A stretch of DNA of 64,000 nt from NCBI GenBank assembly GCA_025499625.1, contig JAFMVD010000021.1, forward strand, positions 24,468 to 88,467, in the 5' to 3' direction. Origin of the DNA: Carboxylicivirga fragile (lineage in GTDB: Bacteria; Bacteroidota; Bacteroidia; Bacteroidales; Marinilabiliaceae). The notes under the pieces were generated by a model. It saw only the letters and a list, made by a program, of their open reading frames with translations. It ran no database searches and was not told the origin of the DNA. The position numbers and the translations under genes are program-made. Below, one piece after another: positions 55,021-63,924 of the stretch (the stretch's first letter is position 1; each line of letters starts with the position of its first letter).

Positions 55021-56804
55021 TAGACATCCTCTTGATAACGCTGACTCTTGCGCAACTCAAGTAGTTTAGCTTCTGCTTCCTCTTCACTTAGATTTTCCTT
55101 CTCCTGCAATATTTGAGCAAAGGTTTTTCGAACATCTTTTGCCATCTTATTCTTATCGCCGCACACATATATCACTGCCCCTTCGTTCAACCACTTATAT
55201 AATTCATCTGCATTTTCCTTAATCCGGTGCTGTACATAAACCTTCTCGTCCTGATCGCGTGAAAAAGCAACATCTACCTTCGTAAGCACACCTTGCTCGC
55301 GATACTTTAACCATTCGCTTTGGTATAAAAAGTCTGTTTCAAAATGCTGGTCACCAAAAATCAACCAATTTTTTCCAGAACCATCTTGTTCCGCTCGCTC
55401 CTGAACAAATGATCGGAATGGAGCCACACCCGTACCAGGTCCAACCATTATGATTGGTACTTCTGGAGAAGGCAAACGGAAACCATCATTTTGCTTAACA
55501 CGTACCCCAACTGACTCATCCACCTCAATTCGATCAGCGATGAATGTGGAACAAACACCTTCATGTTCACGCTCGTTTTTAAGGTATCGAACAGCGCCCA
55601 CGGTCAAATGTACTTCATCGCCAACATCTGATTGCGACGATGCAATTGAATAGGCTCGAGGCGGTAGGGTTCGCAATGCATCAATCAATTCTTGTGCTCC
55701 AACTTCAAACTGAAAATCGTTCAATACATCTAATAAATCACGACCATCTAAATAAGAGATTAATTCATCTCGCTTATCCAACAACTTATTTAAATCTGGT
55801 TCGTTCACATAGGCGGATAGCTTTTGCAAAACAGGTAGAGTAACAACTGTCAATTCCTTATTAAACTGTAAGGCTTGCTTTAAAGTGAGTGACTCGGATT
55901 TTACACTCACACTCTCAGAAGCATCCAAAGCTAATTTATCAAGAATAGCATCAACTAATTTTTCGTCATTATTTGCAAACACCTCCAAGGCATCTCCTGG
56001 TTGATATTCCAAACCAGAATCTTCCAGACTCAATTCTACATGGTAGGTTTCCTTTTTAGAACCTTTTCCATTAAGTTTTACCTTCTCAAGCACTTCTGCC
56101 TGATAAATACCATTTGAGGGTTTAAGTGGTGTCGACTTATCTAGCAACTCTTTCTTTATGTCGGTAGCTGAACTAAATAAACCAATGGCTGACGAAGCTG
56201 TATCTTGCAAGTCGTCCTTAAAATCAACATCCAATAAAACAGGATCTGCAAGAGGCTTAGCTCCTCTACTTATTAAACGCTCATGGAAATCAATACCAGT
56301 CTGGCAGAATTTACTATACGAACTATCGCCAAGTGCGATCACATTGAATTTCAAGGCAGATAAGTCGCCAGCTCGTTTAGTATCCAAAATACGATGTAGA
56401 TCTTCAGCGGCAGCCGGTGGTTCACCTTCTCCATGAGTTGAAACAATAACTATCAGGTTTGATTCTTGCTTTAGCTGTTTGACTTTGTAATCGGCCATAC
56501 TGACCAACTCAACATCAATATTAGACTGGCCGGCCACACTAGCTAACTCTTTTGCTACATGTGTCGCATTTCCCGAATGGGAACCAACCAATACTTTTAA
56601 TTTCAAAGCAGGTTCTACTTGCACCTGCGTATGATTGTCCGAAGCTACCTGAACATCAGATACAGTTGTTGTTGCATTTAATCCAACACCCGACAAGTAA
56701 CCTCCCAGCCACAAAATTTGATCCTTGTGTAAATCTTTAATTATGTGGTTAGCTTTACCCAACAAGTCAAGGGGTAAAACATCATTTTCATTACTATATG
56801 ACAT
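55017..56804 (-). CDS. cysJ: Sulfite reductase flavoprotein (alpha) subunit
   Basis: 595 residues, like Escherichia coli CysJ. It moves electrons from NADPH through FAD and FMN to CysI. Flavodoxin domain at about 70-205 (VGSHSGNATHVAKELA), FAD domain at about 225-440 (PPRAYSIASS), NADPH domain at about 450-595 (GPGTGVAPFRSFVQ), and the typical end SQRYQEDVY. It is the first gene of cysJ-cysI-DUF2061; a small inverted repeat lies 72 bp upstream of its start. Confidence 0.96.
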   Translation of the reverse strand: MSYSNENDVLPLDLLGKANHIIKDLHKDQILWLGGYLSGVGLNATTTVSDVQVASDNHTQVQVEPALKLKVLVGSHSGNATHVAKELASVAGQSNIDVELVSMADYKVKQLKQESNLIVIVSTHGEGEPPAAAEDLHRILDTKRAGDLSALKFNVIALGDSSYSKFCQTGIDFHERLISRGAKPLADPVLLDVDFKDDLQDTASSAIGLFSSATDIKKELLDKSTPLKPSNGIYQAEVLEKVKLNGKGSKKETYHVELSLEDSGLEYQPGDALEVFANNDEKLVDAILDKLALDASESVSVKSESLTLKQALQFNKELTVVTLPVLQKLSAYVNEPDLNKLLDKRDELISYLDGRDLLDVLNDFQFEVGAQELIDALRTLPPRAYSIASSQSDVGDEVHLTVGAVRYLKNEREHEGVCSTFIADRIEVDESVGVRVKQNDGFRLPSPEVPIIMVGPGTGVAPFRSFVQERAEQDGSGKNWLIFGDQHFETDFLYQSEWLKYREQGVLTKVDVAFSRDQDEKVYVQHRIKENADELYKWLNEGAVIYVCGDKNKMAKDVRKTFAQILQEKENLSEEEAEAKLLELRKSQRYQEDVY

Positions 56805-57141
56805 TGCTTAATTTTTTGGTAATACAATCCCAAGGCGAATGATAACATTCACCATAAATACAATCTAAAAAGTGACAGAACAGAACTGTTCTCTATACGA
56901 TAATTATGCCCACACAGGCATTCGATGAGCTAGCTGGTGATTACCAGAAATTAAAAAGAAAGTCATGATTGTGGTATTATATGGTTTGTGGTTAATGCTT
57001 TGCTTTGGATAACAAATAAGCTATACTACCTATTTAATTTAATCATTCTACCCCTAAATCCCCTAAAGGGGACTTAAGCCTCCCTTAGGGGAGGTTTGGA
57101 GGGGTAAATAAGAGAATAGCTTTGTTATTCATCCTCTATTA
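56805..57141. other. 337-bp spacer between cysK and cysJ
   Basis: No gene is seen. It holds AGAACAG-AA-CTGTTCT at 56877-56892, an inverted repeat 73 bp upstream of cysJ that could be an operator, and the 58-bp GC-rich element at 57049-57106. Confidence 0.6.
57049..57106. repeat. Intergenic CCCCTAAA/GGGG palindromic element
   Basis: CCCC-TAAA-GGGG and CCTCCC-TTA-GGGGAGG hairpins lie next to each other, enclosed by ACCCC and GGGGT. Elements of this sequence are known to me as frequent intergenic repeats in Bacteroidota. It lies after cysK and may also end its transcript. Confidence 0.7.
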
Positions 57142-58065
57142 TTAATCTATGTTAAACGAACTTAAGTAACGTTCGCCTGTATCAGGCAGAATTACAACCA
57201 CACGTTTACCTTTGTTTTCTGGTCGCTTAGCCACTTCAATAGCCGCCCATAAAGCTGCTCCCGAAGAATAGCCACATAAGATACCTTCTTGTTTAGCTGC
57301 TTGATGAGCAGTTGCTACTGCATCTTCGTTTGATACTTTAACCACCTCATCAAATACATCCGTATTTAAAACGCCTGGTACGAAACCAGCTCCGATACCT
57401 TGAATTTTATGTGGTCCGGGTTGTCCACCTGATAAAATTGGTGATGCCTCTGGTTCAACAGCAACCACTTTTACATCAGGATTCTTTTCCTTTAACACTT
57501 CACCAACTCCTGTGATTGTACCACCAGTACCAATTCCTGCGACAAAGATATCAACCTTACCATCTGTATCTCTCCAAATCTCCTCAACCGTTGTACGTTT
57601 ATGTACTGCCGGGTTAGCCGGGTTATCAAATTGCTGTGGAATAAACGCTTTTGGTAATTCAGCAGCTAATTCTTCAGCCTTTGCAATGGCACCCTTCATC
57701 CCTTTTTCAGCAGGCGTTAATACCAATTCTGCACCAAACTTAATAAGTAACTTGCGGCGCTCAATACTCATACTTTCAGGCATTGTTAAAATCAATCGGT
57801 AACCTTTCACAGCGGCTACAAAAGCCAGTCCAACACCTGTATTACCACTGGTTGGTTCAACCAATACAGTATCTGACTGAATCAAACCTTTTTCTTCGGC
57901 ATCCGAAATCATTGAGAATGCAATACGGTCTTTTACAGAACTTGCAGGGTTGAAAAATTCTAATTTAGCAACAACCTCAGCTGTGGCATCTTTCGCTAAT
58001 CTGTTAACTTTAACAAGGGGGGTGTTACCAATCAGGTCGGTAACATTTTCAGCAATTTTACTCAT
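57142..58065 (-). CDS. cysK: Cysteine synthase A (O-acetylserine sulfhydrylase)
   Basis: A 307-residue PLP enzyme that makes cysteine from O-acetylserine and sulfide. The PLP lysine is K45 in SSVKDR, with TSGNTG at about 69-74. It is 34 bp downstream of the Rrf2-type regulator gene. In Bacillus the homologous CysK also binds the regulator CymR, so the pairing may be functional. Confidence 0.95.
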   Translation of the reverse strand: MSKIAENVTDLIGNTPLVKVNRLAKDATAEVVAKLEFFNPASSVKDRIAFSMISDAEEKGLIQSDTVLVEPTSGNTGVGLAFVAAVKGYRLILTMPESMSIERRKLLIKFGAELVLTPAEKGMKGAIAKAEELAAELPKAFIPQQFDNPANPAVHKRTTVEEIWRDTDGKVDIFVAGIGTGGTITGVGEVLKEKNPDVKVVAVEPEASPILSGGQPGPHKIQGIGAGFVPGVLNTDVFDEVVKVSNEDAVATAHQAAKQEGILCGYSSGAALWAAIEVAKRPENKGKRVVVILPDTGERYLSSFNID

Positions 58066-58099
58066 GGTTTTATTTTTTATGGTTTTTATTATTTTTTCT

Positions 58100-58519
58100 T
58101 TAGATATAGTACATTATGCGCTCGTTATCGTCGGAATAATGCGACATTAAATCTTCGAGCGAATAATTTTTAAGTAATTTGATATAGTCAGCTTTTACAG
58201 TATTCATAAATAAACCAACGGCTTTTTCCGAGTTTACACCACTAGTTGAAATCTCCTTTTCCATCTTTTCATCCAGGATTAGTACAATATCATACAGTTT
58301 AATTTCACCTAATGATCGTGCCAAAAAATAACCACCTCCAGCACCTCTTTTTACATTTATGATACCGTTCTTTCTTAATGCAACAGCAATGGCTTCGAGA
58401 AACTTAACAGGCAACTCTTCTTTCTCGGCCAACTCAGCTACACCGAGGTGACTATTCTCCTTTAGAAGAGATAATGCTAATACAAATCTTAAACCGTAAT
58501 AAACCTTTTTTGGAAACAT
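58100..58519 (-). CDS. Rrf2-family regulator, CymR-like
   Basis: A 139-residue regulator with winged HTH at about 1-85 ([34 protein letters not shown]). There are no cysteines, so it cannot hold an Fe-S cluster as IscR or NsrR do. Its C-terminus, ERIMYYI, resembles the end I recall for Bacillus subtilis CymR (MFYI); a free C-terminal isoleucine is known to dock into the CysK active site in CysE and similar partners. It precedes cysK by 34 bp and has three candidate operators upstream. Confidence 0.85.
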   Translation of the reverse strand: MFPKKVYYGLRFVLALSLLKENSHLGVAELAEKEELPVKFLEAIAVALRKNGIINVKRGAGGGYFLARSLGEIKLYDIVLILDEKMEKEISTSGVNSEKAVGLFMNTVKADYIKLLKNYSLEDLMSHYSDDNERIMYYI

Positions 58520-58597
58520 ATCCTACTGTTTTACTATTTTCATAGGCAAATATGTGGTGTTTTATAATAACCACCAAACAATGATGCGTTTTTTAAT

Positions 58598-58614
58598 CCT
58601 ACTTTAATAGTATA
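58598..58614. promoter_or_regulatory. Candidate CymR-like operator A
   Basis: CCTACT-TTAAT-AGTATA: a half-conserved 17-bp palindrome upstream of the Rrf2 gene (start at 58519). It matches the other two sites in the form CCTACT-N5-AGTRGG. Confidence 0.55.
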
Positions 58615-58674
58615 TTTGTGTGACTTAAGCTGATTAAGAGCTAATTAAGGAGATAAATATTTTTCGTTATTTAA

Positions 58675-58691
58675 CCTACTTTTTTAGTAGA
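58675..58691. promoter_or_regulatory. Candidate CymR-like operator B
   Basis: CCTACT-TTTTT-AGTAGA: the most symmetric of the three sites, 77 bp from site A. Confidence 0.6.
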
Positions 58692-58707
58692 TGACAATAG
58701 CATTTGA

Positions 58708-58724
58708 CCTACTATTAAAGTGGG
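58708..58724. promoter_or_regulatory. Candidate CymR-like operator C
   Basis: CCTACT-ATTAA-AGTGGG: third site, 33 bp from site B (three helical turns), ending 4 bp before the stop of the Omp85-like gene. A further single half-site CCTACT is at 58522-58527 next to the start codon. Confidence 0.55.
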
Positions 58725-58727
58725 ATC

Positions 58728-59873
58728 TTAAAAAGCTTCGCGGATTGTGAAGAACAAACTGCGCTCATTATGGTTTGAAACACCATAATCCAGACGGAAA
58801 TTTAAACCCTCATCGGGCAATACTTTAAATCTAAAACCAAGGCCAGCAACGGCATGTAATTGCGAGAAGAAATTCGACTTAAAATCGGGCATAACTTTAC
58901 CAACTCCCGTGAAAGCAGTTGCACCTATGCGCCACCAAAAATGCTGTCGCCATTCCAGTTGACTGTACCATGCATTTTTATCGAGATATTTATGAGGATG
59001 TGGTATTCCTCTTAATAGTTCTTTCCCGCCAATTGTAGATAATTTATAAAATGGCACAGAACCATTTGTAAAAGTCATTGCTCCTTGCCAAGCCAATATA
59101 CTTTTATCCTTAACTATCGAAAAATACTTTCTATAATCGATTGAAGAAGACGTAAATTTAAAATCCCCACCATAAAAAAGATGAGAGATCAGTAACAATG
59201 ATCCCTTACTTGGGTATAACACGTCGTTACGACTATCGAAAACCATCATCGGCCCTACTCCATTTGCCCAACCACCTTTATAACCCGTAACTGATTCATT
59301 AAGTAAGTCACCAGTTCTGTTTTCGTGCATATTTCTATTAATATCCATACGAACACCGAAAAACCATTTTTCACCAATGCCTTTTGCTAAATCCATAGAT
59401 AGGGTCAGCACATTAAGATCATAGTGCGAGTACGGTTCTTGCTTAGGTGCATTGCCCAATCCATAAAATTTATCGGGCAAAAAAGTATATTGAGCCTTTG
59501 ACCAAAGCAACCAATTTTTAGCCACAAAAGCCCTCAGATCAATTTTAGCATTATACATTCCACCCAATGACAAGAGAAAACTTGTTGATAAAGTAGTTGG
59601 TCCCTTAACCTCAGCTCTTTTAGCTTGCATACGCCACACAGGCATAATACCAAACTCAAGCCCCGTGCGGGGCGAATAACCCATAGCCGGATAAATCGAG
59701 AAGGCATGGCGACCATTTTCCATGGTTACAACACCCAATAAATCGTCGGCAAAACCAGCACCTTTTGCTAACCAGTTAGATTTTATTGAATCTTCTTTTT
59801 CCGCTGTTTGCGCATTAAGCCTCAAACCAAAACTCAAAAGAATAAAAATCAACAGTACAAACAGGTGCCTCAT
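58728..59873 (-). CDS. Omp85-like outer-membrane protein (BamA/TamA C-terminal barrel)
   Basis: 381 residues with a signal peptide (about 1-21, ending LNAQ). The rest looks like the 16-strand barrel of the Omp85/D15 superfamily without POTRA domains: repeated aromatic-ended strands, DSRNDVLYPSKGSL and LLRGIPHPHKYLD (the conserved RGxP-like loop) and an ending with RLDYGVSNHNERSLFFTIREAF. It may be an enzyme-free transporter. It starts 3 bp after the PLP enzyme gene, so the two are translationally linked. Confidence 0.85.
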   Translation of the reverse strand: MRHLFVLLIFILLSFGLRLNAQTAEKEDSIKSNWLAKGAGFADDLLGVVTMENGRHAFSIYPAMGYSPRTGLEFGIMPVWRMQAKRAEVKGPTTLSTSFLLSLGGMYNAKIDLRAFVAKNWLLWSKAQYTFLPDKFYGLGNAPKQEPYSHYDLNVLTLSMDLAKGIGEKWFFGVRMDINRNMHENRTGDLLNESVTGYKGGWANGVGPMMVFDSRNDVLYPSKGSLLLISHLFYGGDFKFTSSSIDYRKYFSIVKDKSILAWQGAMTFTNGSVPFYKLSTIGGKELLRGIPHPHKYLDKNAWYSQLEWRQHFWWRIGATAFTGVGKVMPDFKSNFFSQLHAVAGLGFRFKVLPDEGLNFRLDYGVSNHNERSLFFTIREAF

Positions 59874-59876
59874 TTT

Positions 59877-61118
59877 CTAAAAATCTAGTGCTTGTTTAAA
59901 ATCATTGATCAAATCTTCTACCTCCTCTATTCCAACAGATAAACGCATCATTGTGGGGCGAATACCCATTGATACTTTTTCTTCATCAGAAAACTCAGCA
60001 TAAATGGTAGACTCAGGATGAATACACAAAGTTTTATTATCATTAAGGTTGGTCGCTCTTCTAATCAGTTTCAAACGATTAAAAAATTGGAAACAAGCTT
60101 CTTTTGACTCCAGATCAAAGGTCATTACTGCACCGGGTTTTGAAGAAAATTGCTCTTGTGCCAAATCAAATGACTCATGGCTATTAACCCCAGGATAATT
60201 CGAACTAACAATCTTAAGATGCGAATCAAAATACGCACTTAGATGCTTACAATTATCCACACATCGATCCACACGCAAGGCCATTATATCCAGGCCCAAA
60301 TTCATAAAGTGAGCCGTATGCGCCGTCATCGTTCCACCAAGGTGACGAAAAATCTCTTTCCGAATTCGAGCAACCAAGGCATTTTTATTATAATCGACGA
60401 CCCATTCCTTCATGGCAGGCAACTTTGACCAATCGAACAAACCGTTATCTACCACAACACCGCCAAAGGCTGCAGCTCCTCCCGAAATAAATTTTGTTGT
60501 GGACATTACCTCCACATCAACACCAAATTGCATTGATTTAAAAACATAAGGAGGCGTAATCGTACTGTCACAAACAACAGCTACGTTCTTCTGCTTCGCT
60601 AACTCAGATAATCGTGAAATATCAACAATTTCTAACTGAGGATTAGTTATGGTCTCAAAGAAATAAACGCGCGTAAGCTCATCTGTTTGCTCTGCCACCT
60701 TTTCCATATCTGTCATATCCGCAAAACGAACTTCAATACCAAGAGCTGGCAAAGTTTGTTTCAACAAGGCATATGAGTGACCAAACAAATGATTTGATGC
60801 CACCACATTGCCACCATTTTCAACCAAAGCAATTAATACATTTGATATAGCAGCCATACCTGATGAAAGAGCCACAACCGCATGAGCATCTGTCACAGCT
60901 TTCATTTTATGCTCGAAATATTCAACTGTTGGATTAGAAGTGCGTGAGTACGCATGAGCAACTTTATTTCCCGCAAAAACATCGGCAATGTCTTCGGCAC
61001 TATCAAACTCGTAGGCTACCCCATCGTATACCGGCATGTGTAATGCATTGTAGGCATCATTTTTAGGGAAAGGCGCATGTAACGACCGCGTAATAAATCC
61101 CTCTTTATTTTCTTTCAT
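59877..61118 (-). CDS. Cys/Met-metabolism PLP enzyme (trans-sulfuration family)
   Basis: 413 residues. The PLP lysine is K209 in STTKFISGG; SYSRTSNPT-type SRTSNPTVEYFE at about 58-69 and LSSGMAA at about 84-90 bind the cofactor. Relatives include cystathionine synthase or lyase, methionine gamma-lyase and O-acetylhomoserine sulfhydrylase; the exact one is not decided. It fits the neighbouring sulfur genes. The Omp85-like gene follows by 3 bp. Confidence 0.85.
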   Translation of the reverse strand: MKENKEGFITRSLHAPFPKNDAYNALHMPVYDGVAYEFDSAEDIADVFAGNKVAHAYSRTSNPTVEYFEHKMKAVTDAHAVVALSSGMAAISNVLIALVENGGNVVASNHLFGHSYALLKQTLPALGIEVRFADMTDMEKVAEQTDELTRVYFFETITNPQLEIVDISRLSELAKQKNVAVVCDSTITPPYVFKSMQFGVDVEVMSTTKFISGGAAAFGGVVVDNGLFDWSKLPAMKEWVVDYNKNALVARIRKEIFRHLGGTMTAHTAHFMNLGLDIMALRVDRCVDNCKHLSAYFDSHLKIVSSNYPGVNSHESFDLAQEQFSSKPGAVMTFDLESKEACFQFFNRLKLIRRATNLNDNKTLCIHPESTIYAEFSDEEKVSMGIRPTMMRLSVGIEEVEDLINDFKQALDF

Positions 61119-61175
61119 TGTGGCTATGGTTAATTAATGCGTGGCAAAAATATAAATTAAAACAGAATATCAGAC

Positions 61176-61619
61176 TTAACGCAAAGCTTTAACCTCTGCT
61201 GCAGTAATAATATCACCATCATTACCAAAACCAGTTCTTATATAATTAAGAACCGCCGCAATTTCAGCATCGGGCAAATTACGGTAGCTGGCCATAACAC
61301 CATTATATTTTTCTCCATTTACTTCAATCTCACCCGACATGCCATCAAGCACAATCTTAATCAAAGTCGCCTTATCACCTTCAATCGCTTTGTTTTCAGC
61401 TAAAGGCGGATACATGCCCGGAATACCACCTAAATCGCGTTGATGGCACGACTGACAATTTTTCTTATATGCCAATTCACCAGCATTATTATCCTTTAAG
61501 TTATTCAGAGATGTTGGCTCCTTAACCTGCTTTGACCTATCTTTTTTCGCCGCTTGACCACAGGCAGCAAACATTACAACTAAACTAAGCAGTAATAAAT
61601 TTCGAACTATGTTCTTCAT
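61176..61619 (-). CDS. c-type cytochrome lipoprotein
   Basis: A 147-residue class I cytochrome c. The lipobox is VMFAAC with C20 as the lipidated residue. Heme is bound by C55, C58 and H59 (CQSCH); the distal methionine is probably in NGVMASY near 107. It carries electrons at the membrane outside the cytosol. It has no adjacent oxidase genes. Confidence 0.92.
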   Translation of the reverse strand: MKNIVRNLLLLSLVVMFAACGQAAKKDRSKQVKEPTSLNNLKDNNAGELAYKKNCQSCHQRDLGGIPGMYPPLAENKAIEGDKATLIKIVLDGMSGEIEVNGEKYNGVMASYRNLPDAEIAAVLNYIRTGFGNDGDIITAAEVKALR

Positions 61620-61991
61620 ATGTTTTTATTTTTTTGGTTCTGTATGGATTATAGTGGGTACAATAGGACAAAGTTCCTCTTTCTATTTAGCACCCATTAA
61701 ATATCATATAGCACCATTTTTTTTAGATGAATTCCAAAATAATCTTTCAATATCAATAAATATACAATTCACGAAATACCATGAACCATTATATTATTCA
61801 AAGTATCCAACAATTAAAAGCTTAAAACGTTTAAGCATAAACTAAGCTAATTGTGAAAAATCCCTTAAAAAGCATAATACTCTGAAAAATTCAAATAAAA
61901 CCTAACATAGATTTGTATACAAAGTAACCCAAGCTAGTCTTTTTTCGTACTTTTGTCAGTCCAATTAAAAACAACAAGAAAAACAATAAGA
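61620..61991. other. 372-bp spacer with a perfect 17-bp inverted repeat
   Basis: No gene is seen. GCTTAAA-ACG-TTTAAGC at 61820-61836 is a perfect inverted repeat. TACTTTTG at 61948-61955 fits the Bacteroidota -7 element for the next gene, 37 bp before its ATG. Confidence 0.5.
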
Positions 61992-62531
61992 ATGATTGTC
62001 TATTTAAGATTATTATCCCCTGAAAACGATGAATTTGTGAAAGAGATTGCAATTAATGACAATCAATCTTTCGCCGAACTGCATGATTACATACAAGAAA
62101 TGCTCGACTATGATCCTGCACAGATGGCATCGTTTTACACAACGGATCATGAGTGGAACAAGGAAGTGGAAGTAACATTAATAGACATGGCCTATGGAGA
62201 GGTGGGTAATGTTAAAGAAATGCAGAACACACTTCTATCCGAATTAATTAACAAGAAAGGCCAGCGCCTTCTATATATTTTCGACTTCTTTTCAGAACGC
62301 GCTTTCTTCATTGAAATAATGCAATTGGTTGATGGAGAACTTGAAAAAGCCAAATGCATACGCAACGACGGGAAAGCCCCTGAACAAATAATGATTGGGG
62401 ACATGACTGGCAATAGTCAAAAGCAAAAAATGTCAGTGGGCAGTAATGAATTTGATGGCACAGTTGATTCCTTAGATTTTACCTCTTTGGACGAAATCGA
62501 TATGGACAACGAGGAATTTAATTCTCTGTAA
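61992..62531 (+). CDS. pRiA4b ORF-3-like protein
   Basis: 179 residues resembling the pRiA4b ORF-3-like (PF07929) family: MIVYLRLLSPENDEFVKEIA, then SFAELHDYIQEMLDYDPAQM and FYTTDHEWNKEVEV. The C-terminal tail is acidic. The ATG at 61992 is preferred over a TTG 39 bp upstream. The function is unknown. The gene is 23 bp before miaA. Confidence 0.7.
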   Translation: MIVYLRLLSPENDEFVKEIAINDNQSFAELHDYIQEMLDYDPAQMASFYTTDHEWNKEVEVTLIDMAYGEVGNVKEMQNTLLSELINKKGQRLLYIFDFFSERAFFIEIMQLVDGELEKAKCIRNDGKAPEQIMIGDMTGNSQKQKMSVGSNEFDGTVDSLDFTSLDEIDMDNEEFNSL

Positions 62532-62534
62532 TAA

Positions 62535-62542
62535 TATATTTG
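62535..62542 (+). promoter_or_regulatory. Possible -7 element before miaA
   Basis: TATATTTG in the 23-bp gap before miaA fits TAnnTTTG. A transcript from here would have a leader of only a few bases. No clear -33 box is present. Confidence 0.25.
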
Positions 62543-62554
62543 CTATCCGATCCC

Positions 62555-63466
62555 ATGTTGAATAAACACCTCGTGGTATTAGTTGGTCCAACAGGCATTG
62601 GAAAAACCGATACAAGCATTAAACTGGCGCAACACCTTAACACTGAAATCATCTCAGCGGACAGTCGTCAGATATACAAAGAATTAAAAATTGGAACAGC
62701 TGCCCCCACTGAGGAACAAACATCAATAGTTCCTCACCACATGGTGGCTACCCATTCCATTCACGATTATTACAATGCCTGGGAATTTGAGCAAGATGTA
62801 ATAAAACTAAGCGCAAAGCTTTTCGAAGGCAAAGATCAACTTATCCTTACAGGTGGCTCAATGATGTATGTCGACGCCGTTTGTAAAGGCATTGACGATC
62901 TGCCAACCATAGATCCCGAACTACGACAAGAAGTAATGGATCTGCACGAAAAACAAGGGCTTGAAGCCATACGTCGGCAGTTAAAAATGCTAGATCCTGT
63001 TTTTTACGATCAGGTTGATTTAAAAAATCATAAACGGGTTATGCATGCCCTTGAAGTTTGCCTTATGACTGGTAAACCTTATAGTTCATTGCGCACTAAC
63101 AGTGCACGCAAGCGACCATTCAACATCATTAAGGTTGGTTTGGATATGGATCGTGAAGAACTTTATACGCGCATCAATAAACGAGTTGACATCATGGTAG
63201 AAGATGGGCTATTCAACGAAGCCAAAGAGTTCTACAAAAATAAAAAGCTGAATGCCTTAAATACCGTTGGTTATAAGGAGATATTCGCCCATTGGGATGG
63301 CGAATACGATGCCCAAACAGCCATTGAGTTAATCAAACGTAACTCCAGGCGCTATGCCAAAAGGCAATTATCATGGTTCAGGCGCGACAAAGAAATGCAA
63401 TGGTTTCACCCAACAGATGTGACGGAAATTATTAAATTTGTAGAATTACAATGTAATATTAATTAA
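62555..63466 (+). CDS. miaA: tRNA dimethylallyltransferase
   Basis: 303 residues. Adds the dimethylallyl group to A37 of tRNAs reading codons that start with U. P-loop GPTGIGKT at about 10-17, SADSRQIYKELKIGT next to it, and the C-terminal part with NTVGYKEIF and RNSRRYAKRQLSWFRRD. The ATG at 62555 is preferred to a TTG 15 bp upstream. A terminator follows. Confidence 0.95.
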   Translation: MLNKHLVVLVGPTGIGKTDTSIKLAQHLNTEIISADSRQIYKELKIGTAAPTEEQTSIVPHHMVATHSIHDYYNAWEFEQDVIKLSAKLFEGKDQLILTGGSMMYVDAVCKGIDDLPTIDPELRQEVMDLHEKQGLEAIRRQLKMLDPVFYDQVDLKNHKRVMHALEVCLMTGKPYSSLRTNSARKRPFNIIKVGLDMDREELYTRINKRVDIMVEDGLFNEAKEFYKNKKLNALNTVGYKEIFAHWDGEYDAQTAIELIKRNSRRYAKRQLSWFRRDKEMQWFHPTDVTEIIKFVELQCNIN

Positions 63467-63468
63467 CC

Positions 63469-63525
63469 CACCGGGCCACATTCGCATAGCCTTGCTCGCG
63501 GTTTACATTAGGCCCGGTGTTTTTT
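63469..63525 (+). terminator. miaA terminator
   Basis: CACCGGGCC (63469-63477) and GGCCCGGTG (63511-63519) form a perfect 9-bp stem with a 33-nt loop, followed by TTTTTT. The loop is longer than in most terminators. The next gene starts 10 bp after the T tract. Confidence 0.75.
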
Positions 63526-63534
63526 CTTCACCTA

Positions 63535-63924
63535 ATGAGTTATGCTTCCCCATTCAATGTACGCGTTTACGGACTTTTGATTAACAACAAAAATCAAATA
63601 TTACTAAGCGACGAGTATCGAATAAATACCTACATGTGTAAATTTCCGGGTGGAGGACTCGAATACGGAGAAGGGACAATCGGTTGTTTGAAAAGAGAGT
63701 TTCGGGAAGAACTTAATATTGAAATACAAGTTGAATCGCACTTTTACACTACTGATTATTTTCAAAAAGCACAGTTTTTCGAAAACACACAGCTAATAAG
63801 TATTTATTACCTTATTTCCAGCCCAGAAACAAACAACATTAAAACTGTTACAAAAAGATTTGATATTGAGCCCGTAGAAGGCGAACAGTCTTTTAGGTGG
63901 ATCTCTAGGCATATTCTTAAGTGA
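63535..63924 (+). CDS. NUDIX hydrolase
   Basis: 129 residues. The Nudix box GGLEYGEGTIGCLKREFREE spans about 39-58 with the metal-binding REFREE. It hydrolyses a nucleoside diphosphate linked to some other group; the substrate is unknown. The ATG at 63535 is preferred over a GTG 18 bp upstream, which overlaps the miaA terminator. The last 76 bp of the window, after the stop, show no gene. Confidence 0.85.
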   Translation: MSYASPFNVRVYGLLINNKNQILLSDEYRINTYMCKFPGGGLEYGEGTIGCLKREFREELNIEIQVESHFYTTDYFQKAQFFENTQLISIYYLISSPETNNIKTVTKRFDIEPVEGEQSFRWISRHILK

